From the NCBI GenBank assembly GCA_030456405.1, contig JAKDNQ010000039.1, positions 1 to 14,026 on the forward strand: 14,026 nucleotides of DNA, given 5' to 3'. Under the pieces are notes generated by a model, which was not told where the DNA came from, did no database searches, and saw only the letters and a program-made list of their open reading frames with translations. Below are positions 5,798 through 13,263 of this stretch, piece after piece. A program made the translations under genes and the position numbers. The stretch comes from Nitrospira sp. (lineage in GTDB: Bacteria; Nitrospirota; Nitrospiria; Nitrospirales; Nitrospiraceae). Position 1 is the stretch's first letter; every line of letters begins with the position of its first letter.

Positions 5798-8206
5798 CTA
5801 CCCAACGCTCCACTTCCACTCTCGGATCTCCGGTAAATCCTCGCCGTACGTTCTGATGTACTCTTGGTGCTCGATGCGTTTGTCGCGGATCGCCTGTTTG
5901 GCATAGGCCGCCACCGTCCCCAGCCCCACCCGCTCGATGACGTCCGACGCAAGGTGAAAGCGATCCATATCGTTAAGGAAGACCATATCGAACGGTGTCG
6001 TCGTGGCGCCTTCCTCCTTGTACCCGCGGACGTGGAAATTCTTATGATTGGTCCGGCGGTACGTCAGGCGATGAATCAGCCAGGGATAGCCGTGGTAGGC
6101 AAAGATCACCGGTTTATCGGTCGTGAAAAAGGTATCGAAGTGTTTATCCGGCAGCCCGTGCGGATGCTCTTCCTTGTGCTGAAGCTTCATGAGGTCCACG
6201 ACATTGACGACCCGAATTTTCAGCCCCGGCACGTACTCTCGCAGCAGTTGCGCCGCCGCCAGAGTTTCGAGCGTCGGAATATCGCCGGCGCACGCCATGA
6301 CGACGTCGGGCTCGCCCTCTGTGTCGTTGCTTGCCCACTTCCAAATACCGATGCCCGCGGTGCAATGCTTCACGGCCGCATCCATGTCCAAATATTGCAA
6401 CGCCGGTTGTTTCCCGGCCACAATGACATTGACGTAGTTGCGGCTACGTAGGCAATGATCTGCGACGGAGAGCAGCGTGTTGGCATCGGGTGGGAGGTAC
6501 ACACGAATCACGTCGGCTTTCTTGTTCAGGACATGGTCAATGAACCCGGGATCCTGATGTGAAAAGCCATTGTGATCCTGCCGCCATACGTGGGAAGTGA
6601 GTAAATAATTGAGCGAGGCAATCGCCCGTCGCCACGGGATCTCCTGCCGAGTCGTCTTCAGCCACTTGGCGTGCTGGTTGAACATCGAATCGACGATATG
6701 CACGAACGCTTCGTAGGTGGAAAAGAAGCCGTGTCGGCCGGTGAGCAAATACCCTTCCAGCCAACCTTGGCAGGTGTGTTCGCTGAGAATCTCCATGACC
6801 CGTCCGTCCGGTGCCAGGCGATCGTCCTCGGGCGATCTCTCACCCATCCATGCGCGGTTCGTCACCTCCAGGATGGCCTCCAGCCGGTTCGAGTTATTCT
6901 CATCCGGCGCCATCACGCGAAAGTTTCTCCTCTCCAAATTGGACTTCATCACATCGCGCAGGTAGCGTCCCAGCACCCGCGTCGCTTCGGCCACCATAGC
7001 GCCGGGCTTGGGCACATCGACGGCATAATCTCGAAATTCGGGAAGTATCAGGTCTCTGAGCAGCAGGCCGCCGTTGGCGTGTGGATTGGCCCCCATGCGG
7101 CGGGTCCCCTTGGGCGCAAGCTGGGCGAGCTCGGAGAGGAGCGTCCCCTTTGCATCGAACAGTTCGTCAGGCCGATAGCTTTTCATCCACGTTTCAAGCA
7201 GCTTGAGGTGCCCCGGCTTCGTGGCCATCTCTGCGATCGGCACTTGGTGCGATCGCCAGTATCCTTCCGTCATGTGGCCATCAACTTCCTTCGGCCCCGT
7301 CCAGCCTTTGGGAGAATGCAGAATGATGATCGGCCACCTCGGACGTCCGGGTGTCTCGTGGGCGCCGTCCTCACGCCGCGCGCGCGCGTCATTTTGGATC
7401 AGTTTGATTTCCGCCATGACCGTGTCCAACGTCGCGGCCATCGATTCATGCATGATGGCGGGTTCCGATCCTTCCACATAGTAGGGCTTATACCCGTAGC
7501 CGACGAAGAGGCTCTCCAGTTCTTCGCGACTGATCCTCGCGAGCACGGTGGGATTGGCGATCTTGTAGCCGTTCAGGTGCACAATCGGCAGCACGGCGCC
7601 GTCTGTGACAGGGTTGAGGAATTTGTTGGAATGCCATGAGGCGGCGAGAGGACCGGTTTCCGCCTCTCCGTCGCCGACGACGCAGGTCACGATCAAGTCG
7701 GGATTGTCGAAGGCGGCTCCGTACGCGTGCGACACCGCGTAACCGAGTTCCCCTCCTTCATGAATTGAGCCCGGCGTTTCAGGGGCCACGTGGCTGGGGA
7801 TGCCGCCGGGAAATGAGAACTGTCTGAAAAGTCGCTTCATACCCTCTGTGTCCTGAGAAACATTGGGGTACACCTCACTGTAGGTCCCTTCCAAATACGT
7901 GTTGGCGACCAACGCAGGGCCGCCGTGGCCCGGACCGCAGATGTAGATCATGTCCAAGTCGTAGTTCTTGATCACTCGATTGAGATGGGCGTAGATGAAG
8001 TTCAACCCGGGCGTGGTGCCCCAATGGCCCAAGAGTCTCGGCTTGATATGCTCCAAGCTCAGGGGGTCTTTCAGCAATGGGTTATCGAGGAGATAGATTT
8101 GTCCGACCGAGAGGTAATTGGCGGCCCTCCAGTAGGCATCTATCAGTGTGAGTTCCCTCTTGGACAATGTTTTGTTGGTTTGTCGGTCGGAGAGAATTTC
8201 CGGCAT
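5798..8206 (-). CDS. xfp: Xylulose-5-phosphate/fructose-6-phosphate phosphoketolase
   Basis: The protein has 802 residues, normal for the family, and is intact. It cleaves xylulose-5-P (and often fructose-6-P) with phosphate to acetyl phosphate plus glyceraldehyde-3-P (or erythrose-4-P), using thiamine diphosphate. Visible motifs are HWGTTPG at 61-67, [10 protein letters not shown] at 90-99, [19 protein letters not shown] at 135-153 and the ThDP/Mg site [19 protein letters not shown] at 178-196. The later domains contain [19 protein letters not shown] and [18 protein letters not shown]. The ATG at 8206 has AGGAGG 4-5 nt upstream; the frame is open 8 codons further but lacks a better site. It follows the broken acetate kinase gene by 20 nt. 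Parts of its own sequence (7266-7295 and 7789-7876) are repeated inverted inside ackA. Confidence 0.96.
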   Translation of the reverse strand: MPEILSDRQTNKTLSKRELTLIDAYWRAANYLSVGQIYLLDNPLLKDPLSLEHIKPRLLGHWGTTPGLNFIYAHLNRVIKNYDLDMIYICGPGHGGPALVANTYLEGTYSEVYPNVSQDTEGMKRLFRQFSFPGGIPSHVAPETPGSIHEGGELGYAVSHAYGAAFDNPDLIVTCVVGDGEAETGPLAASWHSNKFLNPVTDGAVLPIVHLNGYKIANPTVLARISREELESLFVGYGYKPYYVEGSEPAIMHESMAATLDTVMAEIKLIQNDARARREDGAHETPGRPRWPIIILHSPKGWTGPKEVDGHMTEGYWRSHQVPIAEMATKPGHLKLLETWMKSYRPDELFDAKGTLLSELAQLAPKGTRRMGANPHANGGLLLRDLILPEFRDYAVDVPKPGAMVAEATRVLGRYLRDVMKSNLERRNFRVMAPDENNSNRLEAILEVTNRAWMGERSPEDDRLAPDGRVMEILSEHTCQGWLEGYLLTGRHGFFSTYEAFVHIVDSMFNQHAKWLKTTRQEIPWRRAIASLNYLLTSHVWRQDHNGFSHQDPGFIDHVLNKKADVIRVYLPPDANTLLSVADHCLRSRNYVNVIVAGKQPALQYLDMDAAVKHCTAGIGIWKWASNDTEGEPDVVMACAGDIPTLETLAAAQLLREYVPGLKIRVVNVVDLMKLQHKEEHPHGLPDKHFDTFFTTDKPVIFAYHGYPWLIHRLTYRRTNHKNFHVRGYKEEGATTTPFDMVFLNDMDRFHLASDVIERVGLGTVAAYAKQAIRDKRIEHQEYIRTYGEDLPEIREWKWSVG
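7266..7295 (-). repeat. Donor segment B of the inverted duplication (inside xfp)
   Basis: These 30 nt of xfp (coding for the region around KEVDGHMT) recur as a perfect reverse complement at 8888-8917 in the ackA pseudogene. If five more bases to 7300 are included, the match continues as ACG with two G-to-A changes. Confidence 0.9.
7789..7876 (-). repeat. Donor segment A of the inverted duplication (inside xfp)
   Basis: These 88 nt of xfp (residues about 111-139, including [16 protein letters not shown]) recur as a reverse complement at 8798-8885 with one substitution. The xfp copy is in frame and fits the family, so it is the source. Confidence 0.92.
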
Positions 8207-8226
8207 GATTCCTCCTGCATGCGGTC

Positions 8227-9335
8227 TCATCGATGATCATCGACCAGACATTTGACTGTCTCCCGGGCAATCCAGGTTTCCTCATCAGCCGCAACGACGT
8301 ACACCGCCACTTCACTCTTGTCATGACTTATACGCGCCGCGAGACCCGGAGGCTGTGTCACCAGGTCGGCATTCCGAGCGTGATCGATTGTCAATCCGCA
8401 CCAATCCATTCCTGCGCAAATTCGGGCACGAACAGTCGGCTGATGCTCTCCGATGCCGCCTCCGAAAATCACGGCGTCCGCTCCTTCTAAGATCGCCAGG
8501 TAAGCGCCGATATACTTGCGCACTCGATAGCAGAACAGATCGATCGCCAAAGCGGCTCTGGGGTTATGAGCCTCTTCTTCCAGCAGTCGGCGCATGTCAT
8601 GAGACAAGCCGGAGACACCCAAGAGTCCCGAAGACTCATTCAGCAACCGCTCGACGGTTTCGGGCGTCACACGCTCCCGGCGGGCGAGGTAGCTCAGCAC
8701 GGACGGGTCCAGATCTCCGGAGCGGGTTCCCATCACCAGACCTTCCAAAGGAGTGAAACCCATGGAGGTGTCTACCGAGCGACCATCCATCACAGCCGAG
8801 GTGTACCCCAATGTTTCTCAGGACACAGAGGGTATGAAGCGACTATTCAGACAGTTCTCATTTCCCGGCGGCATCCCCAGCCACGAAGCCGAAGGAAGTT
8901 GATGGCCACATGACGGAGGTGAAACGCCGTGTCAAACGCCCCACGAATCCCGGCTACGCAAGCCGGATTGTGGAGGGGGGCCAACTCGCTCAACCGCTCG
9001 ATCTCTTCAACGACTTCGGCAGTAATCCGGGTCGTAGCATAGAACCGTTCTCCGCCGTGGACGACCCGATGGCCGACCGCCTCCACACGTTCCTGCCCCA
9101 ATTGCTCAAACATCAACTGGACGGCATCGCCATGGTCGCGCATCCGATGGTCGGTTGTGAAGACATCCATGCCCTCTCGTTCCAATCTGAGGGTAGCGTT
9201 GCCGCCGATGCCGCTGACTTCTCCGCCCATTATCGGCGAACTACACGCCTGCTCCCTCTGTGTCTCGTTTCGAGACACCTCCACGATGCGGAATTTGAGG
9301 GATGAGCTCCCGCTATTCAGCACCAACACGCGCAT
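8227..9335 (-). pseudogene. ackA: Acetate kinase, disrupted by inverted xfp fragments
   Basis: The gene starts at ATG 9335 (MRVLVLNSGSSSLKF, the acetate kinase phosphate motif) and continues through GHRVVHGG and LAPLHNPACVAGIRGA. It then jumps straight to FDTAFH, missing about 15 residues. After FDTAFH come 120 nt (8798-8917) of inverted phosphoketolase sequence, which brings a stop in this frame at 8847. The ackA text resumes as [20 protein letters not shown], with [19 protein letters not shown] and DEETWIAR, ending at 8227. The missing middle (about 70 residues) held the GFHGTSH and HLGNG motifs, so the catalytic histidines and the asparagine are gone. No re-start with a ribosome site is visible for the C-terminal part. 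The normal role would be acetyl phosphate + ADP to acetate + ATP, paired with xfp. Confidence 0.93.
8798..8917 (+). repeat. Inverted, internally deleted copy of xfp inserted in ackA
   Basis: On the plus strand this stretch reads xfp coding sequence: 8798-8885 matches 7789-7876 (87 of 88) and 8888-8917 matches 7266-7295 (30 of 30), joined by AA. The two pieces keep their xfp order, with 493 bp of xfp missing between them. Plus-strand translation gives [16 protein letters not shown] as in phosphoketolase. The missing ackA bases have been replaced, not merely interrupted. Confidence 0.93.
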
Positions 9336-9369
9336 AGCGACACCACAACCAACCGTGAGCCGGTCGACA

Positions 9370-9615
9370 TTACTGCTGGTACTTCTCGACGACCTCAGCC
9401 GGGCGCACGTGCGCATCGCTCGGGTCTTGCCCCGTCTCGCGAAGAGCTCGGCGTTGGCGCAACAGATCCCAGCATTGATCCAATTCGACATTAAGTTTTG
9501 CGAGCCGCTCAACATCGGTAACAGCCCGAACCCCTTGCGCATACAGCCGATGCTCTTCTGATACGAGGTCCTGAATATGATTGAGGACCGGCTGATCTGT
9601 GGTGTGATGATTCAT
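9370..9615 (-). CDS. DUF2630 family small protein
   Basis: The protein has 81 residues. After a variable start it reads VLNHIQDLVSEEHRLYAQG, then LAKLNVELDQCWDLLRQRRA and DPSDAHVRPAEVVEKYQQ. This is the DUF2630 pattern, with the ELDQCWDLLRQRRA core and RPA-VVE-Y ending. It is predicted to be largely helical and soluble, with no known biochemical role. The ATG at 9615 is chosen because GGGGGG lies 7 nt upstream; two upstream in-frame starts (9621, and a GTG at 9651) are less well placed. It sits 34 nt before ackA and 72 nt after yceI, and so belongs to the phosphoketolase-acetate kinase group. Confidence 0.83.
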   Translation of the reverse strand: MNHHTTDQPVLNHIQDLVSEEHRLYAQGVRAVTDVERLAKLNVELDQCWDLLRQRRALRETGQDPSDAHVRPAEVVEKYQQ

Positions 9616-9687
9616 GGTCATTCCCCCCGCCTGAAAGTTCTCTGTCGTCACTGGCCATACACTTCTTCTAGATGGCTCAAACCGCTG

Positions 9688-10308
9688 CTACTGAGAAGCG
9701 GTCTTGGCCTTGATACACTCCATATCGATCTTGATCATGATCTCGTCGCTGACGATCATGCCGCCGTTATCCAGGGTCGCGCTAAAGTTGACATTGAAGT
9801 CCCGGCGATTGATCCTTCCCTCTAGCCTAAAACCGGCACGAATGTTGCCCATCGGGTCTTTCGTGACACCGATCAGATTCCCAACCAGTGTGACTTCTTT
9901 GGTGACGCCGTGAAGCGTGAGCGTGCCGACCGCGGTGTCGCGATCACCCGTCTTTCGGTAGCTCTTCAACTTGTAGGTCATGGTCGGATATGTGTCGACG
10001 TCGAGAAAGTCGGGACTGCGCAGGTGAGTGTCCCGTTGGTGATGATTGGAATTGACCGACCAGGCCTTGATCGTGGCCTCGACGTTGTTCACAATTTTGG
10101 CCTCAGGATCCATCTCGATAAATCCTGAAAAGACTCTGAACTGACCCTGGACGTTCGATACGAGCATATGCACCGCGCTGAATCCAATGGTCGTATGCTC
10201 CGGATCGATGTCGTACCGCGCCATCTCAGCGTCAGCGACGGCGGACACCAACACGAATGAACACACCAGCACCCATATCCGCATGCCCCTCTGAAGTGAT
10301 GCCATCAT
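9688..10308 (-). CDS. YceI-family periplasmic protein
   Basis: The protein has 206 residues with a signal peptide (RIWVLVCSFVLVSAVADA, likely cut after residue 27). The mature part is a YceI/TT1927b lipocalin-like barrel: ARYDIDPEHTTIGFSAVHML, VQGQFRVFSGFIEMDPE, HLRSPDFLDVDTYPTMTYK, GTLTLHGVTKEVTL and GRINRRDFNVNFS, all typical positions. The family binds isoprenoid-type lipids such as polyprenyl chains and is often induced by pH, osmotic or oxidant stress. The GAGGAGG ribosome site lies 5-6 nt before the first of two adjacent ATGs. It starts only 16 nt after the DUF2934 gene, so the two are co-transcribed. Confidence 0.93.
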   Translation of the reverse strand: MMASLQRGMRIWVLVCSFVLVSAVADAEMARYDIDPEHTTIGFSAVHMLVSNVQGQFRVFSGFIEMDPEAKIVNNVEATIKAWSVNSNHHQRDTHLRSPDFLDVDTYPTMTYKLKSYRKTGDRDTAVGTLTLHGVTKEVTLVGNLIGVTKDPMGNIRAGFRLEGRINRRDFNVNFSATLDNGGMIVSDEIMIKIDMECIKAKTASQ

Positions 10309-10324
10309 CTTTTCCTCCTCCCCC

Positions 10325-10531
10325 TTATGGCTGTCTTGCCTGGAGTTCTAGCTCCGCCTGCAGCCAATCCTCAACGGCGTAGCCCTCTGCTCCGCCTCGT
10401 GCAAGATAGAGTTCATACGCACGCCGCTCGATGTCCCCTTGCGCCGGACCATTGTTGGTCTTCATCTGTTCCTTGGAGAACCTATGCCGGACCATTGGTT
10501 GGTCTTCTTTTCTTGTTGTCGCCTTTGCCAT
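10325..10531 (-). CDS. DUF2934 family small protein
   Basis: The protein has 68 residues. The C-terminal half reads IERRAYELYLARGGAEGYAV then EDWLQAELEL, the DUF2934 signature (a short helix-turn-helix-like segment found in small stress-associated proteins). The N-terminal half is basic and polar and probably disordered. No function is established. The ATG at 10531 has AAGGAGG 5 nt upstream; an ATG seven codons further upstream is in frame but overlaps a weaker site. It lies 161 nt after the CDGSH gene and 16 nt before yceI. Confidence 0.82.
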   Translation of the reverse strand: MAKATTRKEDQPMVRHRFSKEQMKTNNGPAQGDIERRAYELYLARGGAEGYAVEDWLQAELELQARQP

Positions 10532-10692
10532 GGCAACCTCCTTGGACATCATTCCGTCAGGGATGAACTAGTGCACATCGCTAGCGTAAGCAGGTCATAA
10601 AACATCGCTATGAGCGCGGAATGGCCGGGCCACATGCCATTCAGTTCCAGGCGCCCTTGCAATCCCTCGGACAATCGTCCTGAGCACGTCCA

Positions 10693-10950
10693 TCACTGGC
10701 GCGATGATCCCAGTGATGTCGGTGCAGGGTGGAAAAGAATCGGTCCTGACTTCTCGTCCAAGTTGCTCTTGAAGCCGACTTTCTTGTGCGAACCGTCGCA
10801 GAAGGGCTTGTTCGCCGACTGGCCGCACCGGCAGAGCCAGGTCTCGTCTCCGGCGACTGCGATCTCCCTGCCGCCGTCGGTCACGATCTTGAACGCTCCC
10901 TTGATGTAATACGGACCGTCACTTTTAGGTGTGATGATGCTGTCGCTCAT
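10693..10950 (-). CDS. CDGSH-type iron-sulfur protein
   Basis: The protein has 85 residues with one CDGSH zinc-finger-like domain: Cys40, Cys42, Cys51 and His55 in CRCGQSANKPFCDGSH. These are the 3Cys-1His ligands of a redox-active, pH-sensitive [2Fe-2S] cluster, as in mitoNEET relatives. The N-terminal strands (GPYYIKGAFKIV and REIAVAGDETWLC) fit the bacterial single-domain type. It has no signal or membrane anchor. The ribosome site GAGGAGG lies about 5 nt before the ATG. It follows the DoxX gene by 66 nt, in the sigma-54-driven group. The last codons form a dyad (TCACTGG with CCAGTGA, 10693-10716), perhaps only a weak hairpin. Confidence 0.92.
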   Translation of the reverse strand: MSDSIITPKSDGPYYIKGAFKIVTDGGREIAVAGDETWLCRCGQSANKPFCDGSHKKVGFKSNLDEKSGPILFHPAPTSLGSSRQ

Positions 10951-11016
10951 GTTGTCCTCCTCTTCTTCGTGGTTTGCTATTCAACGTTCATCCGTCGCGA
11001 CAAGCGCCGAAGCGCC

Positions 11017-11514
11017 TCATCCGACAGGTGTGATTTCCTTTCCGAACACGTGTGGCTTGGGCTCGCGCCAGCCCAGCCGGCATGCGATCAACCCATCAAC
11101 CGACCACCTGCCTCCGCCGGTGAGCACTAGCGCGGCACTCATGGCCATCACTAACAGGTGATATTCGAATCCTTCGCCTGCTTGTTTGCCGAGCCAGTTC
11201 ATGAAGAATCCCTGCGGCCAATGCACTATTCCGATGGCGCCAAGCATGATCACGATGAAGCTGGCTCCTACGAACCTGGTCAGAAATCCCGCGATCAGCC
11301 CGAGGCTCCCGAACGATTCGCCGATGATGACCAGGAACGCAACCAGCCACGGCAAGTGCATGACATCGGTGAAGAACCCCATCGTCCCGTTGAACCCGTT
11401 GCCGCCATACCAACCGAGCAGCTTTTGCGCGCCATGGGCGAACATGACGGCTCCCAGGGTGACGCGCAGGATGAAACTCGACCATGAGTCATCTGTTTTG
11501 AATAGTGCGTGCAT
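11017..11514 (-). CDS. DoxX-family membrane protein
   Basis: The protein has 165 residues and four predicted membrane helices: about 14-30 (FILRVTLGAVMFAHGAQKLL), 54-80 (PWLVAFLVIIGESFGSLGLI and following), 85-100 (GASFIVIMLGAIGIVHW) and 115-135 (HLLVMAMSAALVLTGGG). HGAQKLLGWYGG after the first helix and GESFG in the second are typical of the DoxX family. Relatives include thiosulfate:quinone oxidoreductase subunits and membrane partners in oxidant and thiol stress; the precise role here is unknown. I chose the ATG at 11514 because GGGGAGG lies 5 nt upstream, rather than an ATG seven codons earlier. It is the first gene after the sigma-54 promoter at 11568-11581, with a leader of about 42 nt. 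Confidence 0.9.
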   Translation of the reverse strand: MHALFKTDDSWSSFILRVTLGAVMFAHGAQKLLGWYGGNGFNGTMGFFTDVMHLPWLVAFLVIIGESFGSLGLIAGFLTRFVGASFIVIMLGAIGIVHWPQGFFMNWLGKQAGEGFEYHLLVMAMSAALVLTGGGRWSVDGLIACRLGWREPKPHVFGKEITPVG

Positions 11515-11567
11515 GCTGACCTCCCCTTTTTTCATTCACGTATGGATGACCGCCGTATGTCGGAATG

Positions 11568-11581
11568 GCAAGAGCCGTTCC
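11568..11581 (-). promoter_or_regulatory. Sigma-54 (-24/-12) promoter for the DoxX-xfp gene group
   Basis: On the minus strand the sequence reads TGGAACGGCTCTTGCC. GG (11581-11580) and GC (11569-11568) are 10 nt apart, TGG and ACG match, TTGC matches, and only the fourth base (A for C) departs from TGGCACG-N4-TTGC. The predicted start is near 11556, about 42 nt before the DoxX ATG. It shares GAACGG, TCTTGCCATTC and surrounding bases with the promoter at 4684-4697. Confidence 0.82.
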
Positions 11582-11609
11582 ACCACGAGCGCTGGAGGCA
11601 GACATTCGT

Positions 11610-11637
11610 TAAGTCACGGCAATCAGTTGAGATTGGA
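11610..11637 (-). promoter_or_regulatory. Conserved block between activator sites and sigma-54 promoter (copy 2)
   Basis: TAAGTCACGGCAATCAG at 11610-11626 is identical to 4726-4742, with ATTGGA five bases later in both. The distance to the promoter is identical too (42 bp to the -12 GC). It is a candidate site for a bending protein or second regulator; the binder is unknown. Confidence 0.5.
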
Positions 11638-11688
11638 GGCTGATACACGAGGGGAAACTGGGAAGGAAAAGCCAGATGCCCGAGCCGG

Positions 11689-11726
11689 CTGCCGGAGCGC
11701 CGTCAGCCCTGCCGGAGGACCGTCAC
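11689..11726 (-). promoter_or_regulatory. Tandem 18-bp dyads, candidate upstream activator sites (copy 2)
   Basis: Site I is CTGCCGGAGCGCCGTCAG (11689-11706). Site II is CTGCCGGAGGACCGTCAC (11709-11726, right arm degenerate). Spacing is 20 bp start to start, and site I begins 121 bp from the -12 GC, both exactly as in copy 1. Site II contains the stop codon of the EBP gene. The most likely binder is the Fis-type HTH of that EBP, which is inference. Confidence 0.65.
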
Positions 11727-13240
11727 TCTCGCGAGCGATCGATCCCCAGCTTCTGTATTTTGTATTGGAGGGAAGTGCGTTTCATGCCGAGCTTCGCGGC
11801 GGCGCCGGAGGGTCCGGCAATCACCCAGCGGCATGCTAGCAGCGCCTGTCGGATATGGTCGCGTTCAGCATCGTGGAGGGTGACGGGGCGGGATGGTTCA
11901 GTGACTGCTGAACGCAATTCGGTCAGCGGCGCCTCAAGCGTCTCGCCGGGGGATAGAATCACACAGCGTTCGATGAAATTCTCCAACTCCCGAATATTCC
12001 CCGGCCAGGTCCATCGGCACAACACGTCCATCGTGTCTGCCGGAATGGTGGTGATGGATTTCTTCAAGTCGAGCGAATGCTTTTTGGTAAAGAAGCGAAT
12101 TAAAAGTGGAATGTCCTCGGAACGCTCTCGCAACGGAGGGATCACGATCGGAAATACTTTTAAACGATAGTAGAGATCGCTGCGAAAGGCTCCCTCCTCG
12201 ACCATCTGTTCCAAGTTCCGGTTCGATGCGGCGACAAGACGCACATCGACACGGATCGTCTTGGTACTGCCCAGCCGTTCGAATTCCCGCTCCTGCAACA
12301 CCCGCAGCAATTTCGCCTGGAGTTCCAGTGAAATGTCCCCCACTTCGTCGAGAAAGATGGTGCCTCGATGGGCCAATTCGAAGCGCCCGCTCTTCTGCGC
12401 GATGGCTCCGGTGAATGAACCCCTCTCGTGCCCGAACAACTCGCTTTCCAACAATCCTGTAGGAATCGCGGCGCAGTTCATTTTGACGAAGGGCCGCTCC
12501 TTGCGGTCGCTCAATCGATGAATGGCGCGGGCGATCAGCTCCTTGCCGGTCCCCGTCTCCCCTTGGATCAGGACGCAGGCGCTGGTCGGGGCCACCTGCT
12601 CGACAAGTTTCAGCGCCTTCTTCAGGACCTTGCTCTGCCCAACGATCTCGCCCCAGCGTGAATCGGTATCCAGTTCCTGACGAAGATAGATGTTCTCCGC
12701 GTGTAATTGTTTCTTCACACGTTCGCTTTCATCGGCTCGCTTCTGCTCGGCGCGGACCTGAGCGGCTTGCAACTCGATCACTGCCTGATTCACCGCGGAC
12801 TTCAGCAAGAGCGTTTCGATATCGCTTGGGAAGCCGGCCCGCTGAGAGCCCGCCACGACCACCCCCATGTCTTTCTCAAGCCCCAGCCAGAAGTGCGCGA
12901 TTGAGACCTCTCCCTCTCCGACCGGATTGGGCACTCGGCAGTCTGAAGTTAGCCCATGAAGGTTCACCCATTTTAGGAGCGTCCGATCGACGTCGAGTGG
13001 TTCACAATTCATCTTCTGGTCTTGCGCGACTCGAACAGTCTCGAGTGGAGAGCCGCCCGCTCCAACCTTCACTCGTATGTAGACAAAATCGAGGCGCAAT
13101 AGTCTGAGCAGGACGTCGAGCAGGGTTCCGACAACTTGAGGCGGCTGTTGGCCGCTCCACATAGCAGGCAACGCCAGCAGGCTGATCAGATCATTGATGC
13201 AGCGTTGAAGCCTGCGGATTTCGTCGCTTCGATCGTTCAT
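11723..13240 (-). CDS. Sigma-54-dependent transcriptional activator, GAF-AAA+-Fis type
   Basis: The protein has 505 residues. Residues about 1-160 look like a GAF-type sensor (VVGTLLDVLLRLLRLDFVYI, MGVVVAGSQR, TLLLKSAVNQAVIELQAA), followed by a coiled-coil linker at about 160-195. The AAA+ domain has Walker A GETGTGKE (227-234), the sigma-54 contact loop GSFTGA (274-279, Ser instead of the common Ala), Walker B GTIFLDEVGD and WPGNIRELENFIERCV. The C-terminal Fis HTH spans about 460-500 (ACRWVIAGPSGAAAKLGMKR). There is no response-regulator domain, so activation is by ligand or partner protein. The ATG at 13240 is preferred over a GTG one codon before it; neither has a strong ribosome site, and coupling to the MEDS gene 23 nt upstream is likely. 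It should activate the two sigma-54 promoters in this window. Confidence 0.94.
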   Translation of the reverse strand: MNDRSDEIRRLQRCINDLISLLALPAMWSGQQPPQVVGTLLDVLLRLLRLDFVYIRVKVGAGGSPLETVRVAQDQKMNCEPLDVDRTLLKWVNLHGLTSDCRVPNPVGEGEVSIAHFWLGLEKDMGVVVAGSQRAGFPSDIETLLLKSAVNQAVIELQAAQVRAEQKRADESERVKKQLHAENIYLRQELDTDSRWGEIVGQSKVLKKALKLVEQVAPTSACVLIQGETGTGKELIARAIHRLSDRKERPFVKMNCAAIPTGLLESELFGHERGSFTGAIAQKSGRFELAHRGTIFLDEVGDISLELQAKLLRVLQEREFERLGSTKTIRVDVRLVAASNRNLEQMVEEGAFRSDLYYRLKVFPIVIPPLRERSEDIPLLIRFFTKKHSLDLKKSITTIPADTMDVLCRWTWPGNIRELENFIERCVILSPGETLEAPLTELRSAVTEPSRPVTLHDAERDHIRQALLACRWVIAGPSGAAAKLGMKRTSLQYKIQKLGIDRSRE

Positions 13241-13263
13241 CACGACACTACATTTTTACCGAA

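Noticed and set aside
6671..7639. Long plus-strand open frame of 322 codons
   Set aside because: It lies wholly opposite phosphoketolase, has no family motifs, and is an effect of high-GC codon use on the other strand.
8227..8811. C-terminal ackA frame as a separate functional gene
   Set aside because: Its only start (TTG at 8811) comes from the inverted xfp patch and has no ribosome site; the domain is incomplete.
8798..8917. Insertion sequence or MITE in ackA
   Set aside because: There is no transposase, no terminal repeats and no target duplication; the inserted bases are xfp sequence.
8847..9542. Long frame starting at 9542 as a 231-residue protein
   Set aside because: Its first 69 codons overlap the DUF2630 gene out of frame, and its last ones are antisense xfp; only the ackA N-terminal part is real.
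10532..10692. Extra gene or promoter between the DUF2934 and CDGSH genes
   Set aside because: No frame with start, ribosome site and coding character, and no GG-N10-GC or clear -35/-10 pair was found; it is treated as a plain intergenic gap of 161 nt.
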